Position numbers and translations under genes: made by a program. From NCBI RefSeq assembly GCF_003173775.1, contig NZ_CP029552.1:4591001-4655000 (forward strand): DNA of 64,000 nucleotides, read 5' to 3'. This stretch comes from Methylobacterium sp. 17Sr1-1 (GTDB taxonomy: Bacteria > Pseudomonadota > Alphaproteobacteria > Rhizobiales > Beijerinckiaceae). The number at the start of each line of letters is the position of its first letter. The first letter of the stretch is position 1. This document shows positions 9,074-22,946 of this stretch, piece after piece. The notes beneath the pieces were generated by a model that had not been told where the DNA came from, ran no database searches, and saw only the letters and a list, made by a program, of their open reading frames with translations.

Positions 9074-10537
9074 ATGACGACCTCCCGGACGACGCGCCGT
9101 CCCCTCGTGATCGCCGCCGTCATGGCCGCGATGGCGATGGTGGCGATCGAGGCGACGATCATCTCCACGGCGATGCCTGGCATCGTCGGCGAGCTCGGCG
9201 GGCTGTCGCTCTACGCCTGGGTCTTCTCCGGCTTCCTCCTCACCCAGACCGCCGCCACGATCGTGTTCGGCAAGCTCGCCGACATCCATGGCCGCAAGCC
9301 CGTGCTGCTCACTGGCATCGCGGTGTTCCTCGCGGCCTCGGTGCTGTGCGGCTTCGCCTGGTCGATGCCGGCGATGATCGCGTTCCGGCTGATCCAGGGC
9401 ATCGGCGCGGGGGCCATCCAGCCCGTCGCGCTCACCATCGTGGGCGACCTCTACACCGCGCAGGAGCGCGGGCGGATCCAGGGCTTCCTCGCCAGCGTCT
9501 GGGCGATCTCGGCGGTGGTCGGGCCGGTGGCGGGCGGCTTCATCATCGCGCACGCCTCGTGGTCGTGGATCTTCTGGATCAACCTGCCGGTCGGCCTCGT
9601 CGCCTCGGGCCTGTTCATCGCCTTCCTGCACGAGGGCGAGCGGCGCGAGCGCCGGCCGGTCGATGCGGCGGGCGCGGCCCTGTTCACCCTCACGGTGGCG
9701 GCCCTGATGGTGGCGCTGACCGAGGCCGGCGAGGCGCGCTGGCGGGTCGTCGGCATCGCCGCCGGGCTCGGCCTCGTGGCGGCCGTGCTGCTGGCCTTCC
9801 AGGAGCGCCGGGCACGGGAGCCAGTGATCGACGCCTCGCTGTGGCGCCGCCGGCCGATCGCCGCCGCCAACGGCACCTCGCTCCTCGCCGGCATGGCGCT
9901 CATCGGGCTCACCACCTTCCTGCCGATGTACGTGCAGGGCGTGCTCGGGCAGACGCCGATCGTCGCCGGCATGGCGCTCACGGTCATGGTGCTCGGCTGG
10001 CCGATGGGCGCGACGCTGGCGGCGCGCTCCTTGCACCGCTTCAGCCTGCGCCGCATCCTGATCACCGGCAGCCTGATGCTGCCGCTCGGCGCCATCGCCA
10101 TCGTGACGCTGCAGCCCGGCAGCCACCCGGCCCAGGCCGGAATCGGCTCGCTGGTCATGGGCTTCGGCATGGGGCTGGTCAGCAACGCGTCCCTGATGCT
10201 GATCCAGGAGATCGTGCCCTGGACCCAGCGCGGCAGCGCCACCGCCTCGAACATCTTCTCGCGCAACCTTGGCAGCACGCTCGGCGCCACGGTGTTCGGC
10301 GCGGTGCTCAACCACGGGCTCGCGGCCTCGGGCAGCACCGTCACGGCGGACAGCCTGCAGCAGGCGCTCGCGGCGGGCGGCCTGCCGGGCGAGGCCGAGA
10401 CCGTGCGCCAGGTCCTGCAGCATGCCCTGCACCAGACCTTCTGGGCGGTGCTGCTGTTCTCCGCGGCGGCCTTCGCCACCGCGCTCCTCGTGCCGCACAT
10501 CACCCTCGGGCGCGCCCGCGAGGTACCGGCGGAGTGA
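9074..10537 (+). CDS. MFS drug/solute exporter, DHA2 (EmrB/QacA) type
   Basis: Inner-membrane proton-driven exporter, 487 aa, the usual size of the 14-TM DHA2 family. Conserved motif A is present as GKLADIHGRKP after TM2. The antiporter motif C region is seen in SVWAISAVVGPVAGGFII. The substrate is unknown. The ATG at 9074 is preceded by GAGAAGAGCC and begins just before TM1. It follows an Lrp/AsnC gene on the same strand with a 126-base gap. Confidence 0.92.
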   Translation: MTTSRTTRRPLVIAAVMAAMAMVAIEATIISTAMPGIVGELGGLSLYAWVFSGFLLTQTAATIVFGKLADIHGRKPVLLTGIAVFLAASVLCGFAWSMPAMIAFRLIQGIGAGAIQPVALTIVGDLYTAQERGRIQGFLASVWAISAVVGPVAGGFIIAHASWSWIFWINLPVGLVASGLFIAFLHEGERRERRPVDAAGAALFTLTVAALMVALTEAGEARWRVVGIAAGLGLVAAVLLAFQERRAREPVIDASLWRRRPIAAANGTSLLAGMALIGLTTFLPMYVQGVLGQTPIVAGMALTVMVLGWPMGATLAARSLHRFSLRRILITGSLMLPLGAIAIVTLQPGSHPAQAGIGSLVMGFGMGLVSNASLMLIQEIVPWTQRGSATASNIFSRNLGSTLGATVFGAVLNHGLAASGSTVTADSLQQALAAGGLPGEAETVRQVLQHALHQTFWAVLLFSAAAFATALLVPHITLGRAREVPAE

Positions 10538-10544
10538 TCCTCCC

Positions 10545-11522
10545 TCAGGAGGCGCGCGCCCGCGGATGCGCCGAGTCGAACGCGTCGAGCAGGCGGGCGG
10601 CATCGACCTTGGTGTAGACCTGCGTCGTCGCCAGGGAGGCGTGACCCAGGAGTTCCTGGATCGCCCGCAGGTCGCCCTGGCGGCCGAGCAGGTGGCTGGC
10701 GAAGGAGTGGCGGAGCGCGTGCGGCGTCGCGGTGTCGGGCAGGCCGAGCGCCCCGCGCATCGACGCGACGGCGAGCTGCACGATGCGCGGCGAGAGCGGA
10801 CCGCCCTTGGCGCCGACGAAGAGCGGGCCCTCCGCCGGCAGCGCGTAGGGGCAGAGCTTCAGGTACTCCGCCACCGCGGCCTGGACCTGGGGGATCACCG
10901 GCACGCTGCGGGTCTTCTGGCCCTTGCCGACCACCGTCACGGCATCGATCCCGTCGACCGGCGCGTCGCGCCGCGTGAGGCCGAGCGCCTCCGAGATGCG
11001 CAGGCCCGAGCCGTAGAGGAGGGCCAGCACCGCGGCGTCGCGGGCCAGCACCCAGGCCGGGCGCTCCTCGCCGGCGCGGATGTCGGGGCTCGCCATCGCG
11101 ATGGCCGCGGCGACGGGGAGCGGGCGGGGCAGGCGCCGCTCGACCTTGGGGGAGCGGATCGCACTGAGCGCCGCGACGCTGCCGTGCCCCTCGCGGTCGA
11201 GGTGGCGGGCGAAGGAGCGCAGGCCGGCCAACCCCCGCATCAGGCTGCGCCCGCCGACGCCCTCCTGCCGCCGCGCCGCCATGAAGCCGCGCAGGTCGCG
11301 GGGCTTCAGCCGGACCAGGGCCGGGATGTCGGGATTCGTCCCCTGACGGACCAGATGGGCGAGGAACTGGCGCAGGTCGCGCCGATAGGCCTCGACGGTG
11401 TTGGGCGACAGCCGCCGCTCCGCGGCCAGCCCTTCGAGCCAAGTGATCGCCGCCGCCCGCACGTCGGGCGCGCCGGGCAGCAGCAGGTCGGCGGGTTCGG
11501 CGCCGGGGGTCGGGTCGCTCAT
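10545..11522 (-). CDS. xerC: Tyrosine recombinase XerC
   Basis: Site-specific recombinase that resolves chromosome dimers at dif, 325 aa. The N-terminal SAM-like core-binding domain (WLEGLAAERRLSPNTVEAYRRDL) is followed by the catalytic domain. The catalytic set is complete: Arg175 (GSGLRISEAL), Lys200 (VGKGQKTR), His268 and Arg271 (HALRHSFASHLL), His294 (LLGHASLATT) and Tyr303 (VYTKVD). XerD-like paralogues exist, but the length and R/K spacing fit XerC. It is convergent with the MFS gene (7 bases apart). No mobile-element context. Confidence 0.92.
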   Translation of the reverse strand: MSDPTPGAEPADLLLPGAPDVRAAAITWLEGLAAERRLSPNTVEAYRRDLRQFLAHLVRQGTNPDIPALVRLKPRDLRGFMAARRQEGVGGRSLMRGLAGLRSFARHLDREGHGSVAALSAIRSPKVERRLPRPLPVAAAIAMASPDIRAGEERPAWVLARDAAVLALLYGSGLRISEALGLTRRDAPVDGIDAVTVVGKGQKTRSVPVIPQVQAAVAEYLKLCPYALPAEGPLFVGAKGGPLSPRIVQLAVASMRGALGLPDTATPHALRHSFASHLLGRQGDLRAIQELLGHASLATTQVYTKVDAARLLDAFDSAHPRARAS

Positions 11523-11596
11523 GGGGGCCGGGCTCCGGATCGAGGGGCGACGAGTAGGCCCCGGACCCGGTTGACAGCGAGTTGACGCGCGGGGCC

Positions 11597-12475
11597 TCAG
11601 GCTGAGGTGAAGCGCAGGGTCACCCCGTGGCGGGCGCTGGCGCCCGGCGCCAGCAAGCGCTGCGAATCGCGATCAACGAGCTCGCCGGAGAACCCCGCCC
11701 AGTCGGCGTGGCCGGTCCAGCATTCGAGGGACAGGAACGGCGCCGTCGGCCGGGTCCAGACCGCGAGGTGGGGAAAGTCTTCGGCTTCGAGCGCGATGGC
11801 CGCGCCCGACGGTGCGGTGAAGTGCATCGCCCGGCTGCGGGCGTTCAGGAACACCAGCGCCTCGGTGAACAGCGCGGGATCGAGGGGCAGGGTGTCGCCG
11901 TCGAGGGGCAAGGGCCGCTCGGAGCGCACCAGCAGGCCGCCGGCACCGACCTCCGGCACCGCGGGACGCTCCGGGTGCTCGAAGCGCACCGCGTAGCCGC
12001 CCCCGGCCGCCCGCTCACCGCCGGCGAAGGGCCAGGGGAAAGCCGGGTGGAAGCCGAGTCCGTAGGGCAGCGGCCCGGAGCCGGGATTGTGGACCTCGCA
12101 GGCGAAGGCGAGCGCCCCGTCCCGGACCGTGGCGGTGATGTCGAGCCGGAAGGCGAAGGGATAGTGCGTCCGGGTGTCAACGCTGTCGGTCAGGCGGAGC
12201 GTCACGCTGTCCTCGGCCTGCGCCACCACGGCGAAACGGCTGTCACGGGCGAAGCCGTGCTGCGCCATCGGGTAGGCGCGGCCCTCGACCGTGACGGCCC
12301 CTCCGGCGGAGGCGCCGACGACCGGGAAGAGCCAGGGCGCGTGCCGGTTCCAGTGAGCCGGATCGCCCGACCACAGGTACTCGGTGCCGCCGACCCGCCA
12401 GGATACCGGCTCGGCCCCGGTGAGGGCGAGGCGGGCGGTGGTGTCGCGGTGGCGGATCTCGACGGTGTCGCTCAT
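11597..12475 (-). CDS. Aldose 1-epimerase family protein
   Basis: 292 aa galactose-mutarotase-like beta-sandwich enzyme. The probable catalytic His lies in MAQHGFARDSRF, and further conserved segments are GLGFHPAFPWPF and SLECWTGHADWAGF, as in the LacX/YeaD-like branch. It would interconvert alpha and beta anomers of a free hexose, or act on glucose-6-phosphate as in YeaD; the sequence does not decide. It sits between xerC and a helicase on the same strand. Confidence 0.85.
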   Translation of the reverse strand: MSDTVEIRHRDTTARLALTGAEPVSWRVGGTEYLWSGDPAHWNRHAPWLFPVVGASAGGAVTVEGRAYPMAQHGFARDSRFAVVAQAEDSVTLRLTDSVDTRTHYPFAFRLDITATVRDGALAFACEVHNPGSGPLPYGLGFHPAFPWPFAGGERAAGGGYAVRFEHPERPAVPEVGAGGLLVRSERPLPLDGDTLPLDPALFTEALVFLNARSRAMHFTAPSGAAIALEAEDFPHLAVWTRPTAPFLSLECWTGHADWAGFSGELVDRDSQRLLAPGASARHGVTLRFTSA

Positions 12476-12535
12476 CGGGGCCTCGTCTGGTACGAGGCCC
12501 CTGTTACCGGCTGAGGGCCGATCCGGGAATGGCCC

Positions 12536-14212
12536 TCACCCCCGCCGGGCGTAGTTGCGACGGGGCTGGCGCTGCTGGCGCGGCGGCACCTCGGCCTCGC
12601 CGCCGGCCAGGGCCTCGACTTGGAGGTCGGCCGGGCCGGTGCGCGGGAAGGTGTGGGCGAAGCGCTCGGCGGCGCCGCCGCGGACCTCGAACTTGGTCTC
12701 GCGGTCGAAGATGCGGATCGCGCCGATCTCCTCGCGGGTCACGTCGCCGCGGCGGCACAGCATCGGCAGCAGGCGGCGCGGGTCGGCGTTGTCGCGCCGG
12801 CCGACGTTGAGGCGGAACCACACGCTCGAGCCGAACGGCGCGCGCGGGGCGTCCCGGGCCGTGGTCTCGCGCCGGGGCGTCACGCCGCGGCCGGTGGCGA
12901 AGCCCGGATCGGTGACCTCCTCGGGCGAGGGCAGGCGCGAGCGGTAGGCCCGCACCAGGGCGGCGGCGAGGTCCTCGGCCGAGCGCTGGGCGAGCAGCGA
13001 CTGGGCCATGGCGCGATCCTCGTCGCTCACCTCGTCGGTGACGAGGGGATCCTGGAGCAGGCGCTCCTGGTCGAGGGCGCGAATCTCGTCGGCCGGCGGC
13101 GGGCCGGACCACACCGGCACCACGTTCGCCCGCACCATCAGCTCCTCGGCGCGGCGGCGGCGCGACGGCGGCACCAGCAGCACGCTGATGCCCTTGCGCC
13201 CGGCCCGACCGGTGCGGCCCGAGCGGTGCTGCATCACCTCGGAATCGTTGGGCAATTCGGCGTGGATGACGAGGCCCAGACCCGGCAGATCGATGCCGCG
13301 GGCGGCGACGTCGGTGGCGACGCAGACCCGGGCGCGGCCGTCGCGCAGGGCCTGGAGCGCCGCGTTGCGCTCGCCCTGGCCGAGTTCGCCCGACAGGGCC
13401 ACCGCCTGGAAGCCGCGCTCGGTCAGCACCGCCTGGAGGTGGCGCACGGAATTGCGGGTGTTGCAGAACACGATGGCGGTGCGCGCCTCGATCTGGCGCA
13501 GGGTGTTGACCACCACGAGCTCGGTCTCCCGCGGCAGGATGCGGAAGGCGCGGTACTCGATGTCGGCGTGGGCCTTGGTCTCGCCGACCACCGCGATGCG
13601 CATCGCGTCGCGCTGGTAGGCCTCGGCGAGCGCCACGATGGGCTTCGGCAGGGTCGCGGAGAACAGCAGCGTGCGCCGCTCGGCCGGCGTGGTGCCGAGG
13701 ATGAATTCCAGGTCCTCGCGGAAGCCGAGATCCAGCATCTCGTCGGCCTCGTCGAGAACCGCGGCGCGCAATTGCGTGGGATCGAGGTTGCGCCGCTCCA
13801 GGTGGTCGCGCAGGCGGCCCGGGGTGCCGACCACGATGTGGGCGCCGTCCGCCAGCCAGCGGCTCTCACGCCGCGGATCCATGCCGCCGACGCAGGACAC
13901 GACGCGGGCGCCGGCCGGCCCGTAGAGCCAGGACAATTCGCGGTGGACCTGGAGCGCCAGCTCACGGGTCGGCGCGATCACCAGCGCGAGCGGGGCGCCG
14001 GGCGCGGGCAGCATCTCGGCGTCGCCGAGGAGCGTACGGGCGAGCGCGAGGCCGTAGGCGACGGTCTTGCCGGAGCCGGTCTGGGCCGAGACGACGAGGT
14101 CGCGCCCCTCGGTCTCGGGCTCGAGGACGGCGGCCTGGACCGGCGTCGGGTCTTCGTAGCCGCGGTCGGCGAGGGCCTTGGCGAGCGGGGCGGGCAGAGC
14201 AGGAAAAGGCAC
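12536..14212 (-). CDS. DEAD-box RNA helicase with DbpA-like C-terminal RNA-binding domain
   Basis: 558 aa. Domain order: Q-motif region (GYEDPTPVQ), Walker A SAQTGSGKT at 42-50, PTREL, DEAD box at 154-157, SAT in LLFSATLP, helicase C domain with HRSGRTGRAGRKG, then a DbpA-type RNA-binding fold (GRRDNADPRRLLPMLCRRGDV). The tail is basic and Gln/Arg rich. Similar proteins act in ribosome assembly or cold adaptation. The GTG at 14212 matches the family N-terminus (PFPALPAPLAKALADRGY); an ATG at 14284 would add 24 unlikely residues. Confidence 0.92.
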   Translation of the reverse strand: MPFPALPAPLAKALADRGYEDPTPVQAAVLEPETEGRDLVVSAQTGSGKTVAYGLALARTLLGDAEMLPAPGAPLALVIAPTRELALQVHRELSWLYGPAGARVVSCVGGMDPRRESRWLADGAHIVVGTPGRLRDHLERRNLDPTQLRAAVLDEADEMLDLGFREDLEFILGTTPAERRTLLFSATLPKPIVALAEAYQRDAMRIAVVGETKAHADIEYRAFRILPRETELVVVNTLRQIEARTAIVFCNTRNSVRHLQAVLTERGFQAVALSGELGQGERNAALQALRDGRARVCVATDVAARGIDLPGLGLVIHAELPNDSEVMQHRSGRTGRAGRKGISVLLVPPSRRRRAEELMVRANVVPVWSGPPPADEIRALDQERLLQDPLVTDEVSDEDRAMAQSLLAQRSAEDLAAALVRAYRSRLPSPEEVTDPGFATGRGVTPRRETTARDAPRAPFGSSVWFRLNVGRRDNADPRRLLPMLCRRGDVTREEIGAIRIFDRETKFEVRGGAAERFAHTFPRTGPADLQVEALAGGEAEVPPRQQRQPRRNYARRG

Positions 14213-14530
14213 GTGATTCGATCCCGGGTGAGGCGACGCGCGGGGATCGAATCGGCTCCGGAGGCCCAAGGCTTGGTAGCACATGGCCTCGTGGAGAGGG
14301 CCGGCCGCGTCGGCGGCGGGCGCTCTGCGGCGCGCGGGGAATCCCTACGGTCTTTTCGTGGAGGAGGGTGCTGTTACAGGGGTTCGGGGCGTAGGTCCAC
14401 CCCGGGGGCGGGCTCCGCGGGCGGGCGCATGGCTGAGGAGGCGTCCGGTGCATGGGCGGATCGCTTTCGGGGTTCGTGCCTGGAACATGTCGGTTCCGCC
14501 AATGACCACCGTTGAAGAAAGCGCGCGGGA

Positions 14531-14600
14531 TCCCCTCTCCAGGCGATGCCGGGCTTGCCCGGTATCGCTGCAAGGTGTGGGAGAGGGGTAGGGGTGAGGG
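14531..14600. repeat. CCCTCTCC...GGAGAGGG repeat with inner hairpin
   Basis: CCCTCTCCAGGCGATGCCGG is followed by GCTTGCCCGGTATCGC and closes with GTGTGGGAGAGGGG. The inner GATGCCGGGC / GCCCGGTATC can pair. The reverse complement recurs at 44861-44936, where 13 extra bases interrupt it. Confidence 0.75.
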
Positions 14601-14670
14601 TGCTACGGTTCCGCAGAAGGCACCAACCGTTCCGTTACCAGCACCATGCTCAGCGAACTACACTGAAGCG

Positions 14671-14715
14671 TGTCACCCTCACCCCTAACCCCTCTCCCAC
14701 ACGGGAGAGGGGGAC
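14671..14715. repeat. CCCCTCTCCCACACGGGAGAGGGG repeat
   Basis: A short palindrome (CCCCTCTCCC / GGGAGAGGGG around ACAC) preceded by GTGTCACCCTCACCCCTAA. The same core is the site into which the IS4-family element at 43296-44710 inserted. Confidence 0.75.
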
Positions 14716-14780
14716 GCGCTATACTTCGAAGGATTGCCTGTTTCGAGTGAAAGCTGCTGATTGAAGCAGAGAGCTTCGCC

Positions 14781-18560
<3,780 letters not shown>

Positions 18561-18658
18561 GGGTATTGTCCAGCATGCCCCGGCGATGGCACGGGCACCC
18601 CGGACTGTCAAAAACCAGTCTTAAGAAATGTGAAATGTGCCGGGCCGCCCGCGGGGGA

Positions 18659-19204
18659 TCAAGGGCCCTGGACCGCCTGCCCGGTCAGGGCCTCGCCGAT
18701 CTCGGCGACGATCTGTTGCGGCGTGGCGCCGACCGAGACCACGAGCGGGTTCTCCTCGGGCGCGGGCTCCTCCAGGGTACGGAACTGGCTGTCGAGCAGA
18801 CTCGTCGGCATGAAGTGGCCGTGACGGGCCGCCATGCGCCGGCCGATCAGCTCGCGGTCGCCCTGAAGGTAGACGAGGCGCACGTCCGGCCGGTCCCCGA
18901 CCAGGATGTCGCGATAGGCGCGCTTGAGGGCCGAGCAGGTCACGACCCCGTGGCGTCCCTCCGCGCGCAAGCGGTCGATCCAGGCCGCGATGGCGGCGAG
19001 CCAGGGCCAGCGGTCCTCGTCGGTGAGCGGGGTACCGGCCTGCATCTTCTCGACGTTGGCGGCGGGGTGGAAATCGTCCCCGTCCTCGAACTCCCAGCCG
19101 AGCCGGCCGGCGAGCAGGCTCGCCACCGTGGTCTTGCCCGAGCCCGCGACGCCCATCACCACGACGACCGCGGGGGGAACCGGGTTGCCTGCCGCATCGT
19201 CCAT
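18659..19204 (-). CDS. gntK: Gluconokinase
   Basis: 181 aa P-loop kinase that makes 6-phosphogluconate from gluconate and ATP, feeding the Entner-Doudoroff or pentose phosphate route. Walker A is GVAGSGKTT (18-26). Family signatures follow: EFEDGDDFHPAANVEKMQAGTPL, CSALKRAYRD and GHFMPTSLLDSQFRTLE. Length is typical of GntK/IdnK. It lies downstream of lpd on the same strand, separated by a hairpin at 19266-19291, so it is probably a separate or attenuated unit. Confidence 0.95.
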   Translation of the reverse strand: MDDAAGNPVPPAVVVVMGVAGSGKTTVASLLAGRLGWEFEDGDDFHPAANVEKMQAGTPLTDEDRWPWLAAIAAWIDRLRAEGRHGVVTCSALKRAYRDILVGDRPDVRLVYLQGDRELIGRRMAARHGHFMPTSLLDSQFRTLEEPAPEENPLVVSVGATPQQIVAEIGEALTGQAVQGP

Positions 19205-19265
19205 CGTGGCGATTCCTCTCGTTCTTCGTTGGCGTTCTGGAACAGACGATACCGCGCCGGCACCA

Positions 19266-19291
19266 ACCCTCCCCCGCAGAGGGGGGAGGGT
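19266..19291. terminator. GC hairpin between lpd and gntK
   Basis: ACCCTCCCCC at 19266-19275, loop GCAGA, GGGGGGAGGGT at 19281-19291. The stem is strong but has no T tract. The same sequence occurs at 35161-35186, so it is a dispersed repeat that may act as a transcript-end or RNA-stabilising structure after lpd. Confidence 0.6.
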
Positions 19292-19305
19292 CAGGATCGT
19301 CGTTC

Positions 19306-20709
<1,404 letters not shown>

Positions 20710-20784
20710 TCAGGACTCGCGAGGTTGGGAGCGGCGGGCCATCGAGGCTCCGCCGCCAGATGAGTGAGCGGGGTTGAGGAGCGG

Positions 20785-21528
20785 CTAGCGGCCGCCCGAG
20801 ATCGTCAGGGTCGTGCCGGTGGCGTAGGAGGCCTCGTCCGAGAGGAGCCACATCACCGCGGCCGCGATCTCGTCGGCGGTGCCGGCGCGCTTCATCGGCA
20901 CGAGCGGGCTCAACCGCGCCAGCCGATCCGGCTGGCCGCCGCTGGCATGGATGTCGGTCTCGATCAGGCCGGGGGCGACGCCGTTGACCCGGATCCCCTC
21001 CTGGGCGACCTCGCCGGCCAAGCCGGTGGTGAAGGTGTCGATGGCGCCCTTGGAGGCCGCATAGTCGACGTACTGGCCCGGAGCGCCGAGGCGGGCCGCG
21101 ACCGACGAGATGTTGACGATGACGCCGCCCCGCCCGCCGTGGCGGGTCGACATCCGCCGTACCGCCTCGCCGGCGCACAGGAACGAGCCGATGACGTTGG
21201 TGGTCAACATCCGGTTGAGCCGCGCGAACGTCATCTCGTCGACGCGGGCCGCGTAGTCGACGACGCCGGCATTGTTGACGAGGCCGCCGAGGGTGCCGAG
21301 GCCGTCCGCCGCCTGGAACAGGGCCGGGATGTCGGCCTCGACCGCGACGTCGCTCCGCACGGCCAGCGCCTTGCCGCCGTGCTCCTCGATCTCCCGCACC
21401 AGGGCGTCGGCGGCGTCCTTGGCCGCGACGTAGGAGAAGCAGACCCGCCAGCCGGCCCGCGCCGCGCGTAACGAGACCGCCCGGCCGATGCCGCGGCTGC
21501 CGCCGGTGACCACCAGGACCTTGTCCAT
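20785..21528 (-). CDS. SDR family oxidoreductase
   Basis: 247 aa classical short-chain dehydrogenase/reductase. NAD(P)-binding TGGSRGIG is at 8-15, NNAG at 85-88, catalytic Ser at 141/142 and Tyr156-x3-Lys160 (YVDYAASK). The C-terminal AMLWLLSDEASYATGTTLTISGGR-like ending is typical (here AVMWLLSDE). Its substrate is unknown. It is unusual in lying inside the sucB-lpd interval on the same strand, which hints at cotranscription with the TCA genes. Confidence 0.92.
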   Translation of the reverse strand: MDKVLVVTGGSRGIGRAVSLRAARAGWRVCFSYVAAKDAADALVREIEEHGGKALAVRSDVAVEADIPALFQAADGLGTLGGLVNNAGVVDYAARVDEMTFARLNRMLTTNVIGSFLCAGEAVRRMSTRHGGRGGVIVNISSVAARLGAPGQYVDYAASKGAIDTFTTGLAGEVAQEGIRVNGVAPGLIETDIHASGGQPDRLARLSPLVPMKRAGTADEIAAAVMWLLSDEASYATGTTLTISGGR

Positions 21529-21553
21529 CGTAAGCCGCTCCCCGATGCGAGAG

Positions 21554-21578
21554 GCCCCTCCCCCGGGCGGGGAAGGGG
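21554..21578. repeat. Hairpin between sucB and SDR gene
   Basis: GCCCCTCCCC (21554-21563), short CG-rich loop, GGGGAAGGGGC. About ten pairs with one mismatch. It is located 25 bases after the SDR start region and immediately after sucB on the minus strand, without a T tract. It may shape transcript decay or partial termination. Confidence 0.5.
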
Positions 21579-21588
21579 CTGGTTGGTC

Positions 21589-22860
21589 TTAGAGGTCGAG
21601 CACGAGGCGCGCCGGGTCCTCCAGGGCCTCCTTGACCCGCACAAGGAAGGTCACGGCCTCCTTCCCGTCGACGATGCGGTGATCGTAGGACAGGGCGAGG
21701 TACATCATCGGCCGCGCCTCGATCTTGCCGTTGCGCACCACCGGCCGCTCCTCGATGCGGTGCATGCCGAGGATGCCCGATTGCGGCGCGTTGAGGATCG
21801 GGGTCGACATCAGCGAGCCGTAGATGCCGCCGTTGGTGATCGTGAACGTGCCGCCCTGCATGTCCTCGATCGACAGCTTGCCGTCGCGGGCCTTGCGGCC
21901 GAAGCCGGTGATGGCCTTCTCGATCCCGGCGATCGACAGCTGGTCGGCGTCGCGCACCACCGGCACGACCAGGCCCTTGTCGGTGCCGACCGCGATGCCG
22001 ACGTGGTAGTAGTTCTTGTAGACGATGTCCTGGCCGTCGATCTCGGCGTTCACCGCCGGCACGTCCTTCAGGGCGCCGATCACCGCCTTGGTGAAGAAGC
22101 CCATGAAGCCCAGCTTGGCGCCGTGCTTCTTCTCGAACACGTCCTTGTACTGCTGGCGCAGGGCCATCACCGCGCCCATGTCGACGTCGTTGAACGTCGT
22201 CAGCATCGCGGCGGTGTTCTGGGCGTCCTTGAGGCGCCGGGCGATGGTCTGGCGCAGCTTGGTCATGCGCACCCGCTCCTCGCGGGAGGCATCGTCCGGG
22301 GCGGACGGCGCGCGGGCGACCTGCGGGGCCGGAGCCGGGGCGGGGGCCGAGGCGCCCGACGAGATCGCCGAGAGCATGTCGCCCTTGGTCACGCGGCCGT
22401 CCCTGCCGCTGCCCTTCACCGACGACGGGTCGACGCCGGATTCGTGGGCGAGGCGCGCGACGGCCGGGCCGTTGTCGCCGGACGCGTGGCCCTTCGGGGC
22501 GGCGTCGCCGTGGCTGCCGTAGGAGGCGGACGAGGACTTGGCCGGTGCCTCGGCGGCGGCCTTCGGGGCCTCCTTGGGCGCCTCGGCCTTGGGAGCGGCC
22601 GCGCCGTTGCCGGCGGAGGCGCCGCCCTCGACGATTGAGCCGAGGAGCGCGCCCGGCTCCACCGTCTCGCCGTCCTTGGCGACGATGTCGCCGAGCTGGC
22701 CGGAGGCCGGGGCGTTGACCTCCAGGGTGACCTTGTCGGTCTCGAGCTCGACCAGGGGCTCGTCGGCCTTCACGGTGTCGCCGGGCTTCTTGAACCAGCG
22801 GCCGATCGTGGCCTCGCTCACGGACTCGCCGAGCGTCGGGACGCGGATTTCGGTGGCCAT
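21589..22860 (-). CDS. sucB: 2-oxoglutarate dehydrogenase E2, dihydrolipoyl succinyltransferase
   Basis: 423 aa. N-terminal lipoyl domain with lipoylated Lys43 ([11 protein letters not shown]), Ala/Pro/Lys linker, E1/E3-binding domain ([28 protein letters not shown]) and C-terminal catalytic acyltransferase domain ending with [16 protein letters not shown], which holds the catalytic His and Asp. It transfers succinyl from lipoamide to CoA. The ATG at 22860 starts [13 protein letters not shown] exactly at the lipoyl domain. Follows sucA with an 86-base gap that contains a perfect hairpin. Confidence 0.97.
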   Translation of the reverse strand: MATEIRVPTLGESVSEATIGRWFKKPGDTVKADEPLVELETDKVTLEVNAPASGQLGDIVAKDGETVEPGALLGSIVEGGASAGNGAAAPKAEAPKEAPKAAAEAPAKSSSASYGSHGDAAPKGHASGDNGPAVARLAHESGVDPSSVKGSGRDGRVTKGDMLSAISSGASAPAPAPAPQVARAPSAPDDASREERVRMTKLRQTIARRLKDAQNTAAMLTTFNDVDMGAVMALRQQYKDVFEKKHGAKLGFMGFFTKAVIGALKDVPAVNAEIDGQDIVYKNYYHVGIAVGTDKGLVVPVVRDADQLSIAGIEKAITGFGRKARDGKLSIEDMQGGTFTITNGGIYGSLMSTPILNAPQSGILGMHRIEERPVVRNGKIEARPMMYLALSYDHRIVDGKEAVTFLVRVKEALEDPARLVLDL

Positions 22861-22914
22861 GTCTTCCGTCGGGGTTGGGGCGAGGACTGTCGCCCGGAAC
22901 TGCAAGGATCAGGC

Positions 22915-22934
22915 GGCGCCCCGCGAGGGGCGCC
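22915..22934. terminator. Perfect hairpin in sucA-sucB gap
   Basis: GGCGCCCC (22915-22922), loop GCGA, GGGGCGCC (22927-22934): eight perfect pairs with a tetraloop. No T tract follows on the minus strand. More likely an intercistronic stability or attenuation element than a full terminator. Confidence 0.6.
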
Positions 22935-22946
22935 GGTGAAGGATGA

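Larger units (their letters stand above)
14213..14780. other. Intergenic gap with two palindromic repeat units
   Basis: 568 bases without a credible gene, between the helicase and the hybrid kinase. It holds two GC-rich repeat units, at 14531-14600 and 14671-14715. The stretch between them (14601-14670) is ordinary sequence with no recognised signal. Confidence 0.6.

Noticed and set aside
10545..11522. Tyrosine recombinase as an integrase of a mobile island
   Set aside because: Length and catalytic spacing fit housekeeping XerC, and there are no attachment sites, tRNA or cargo genes beside it.
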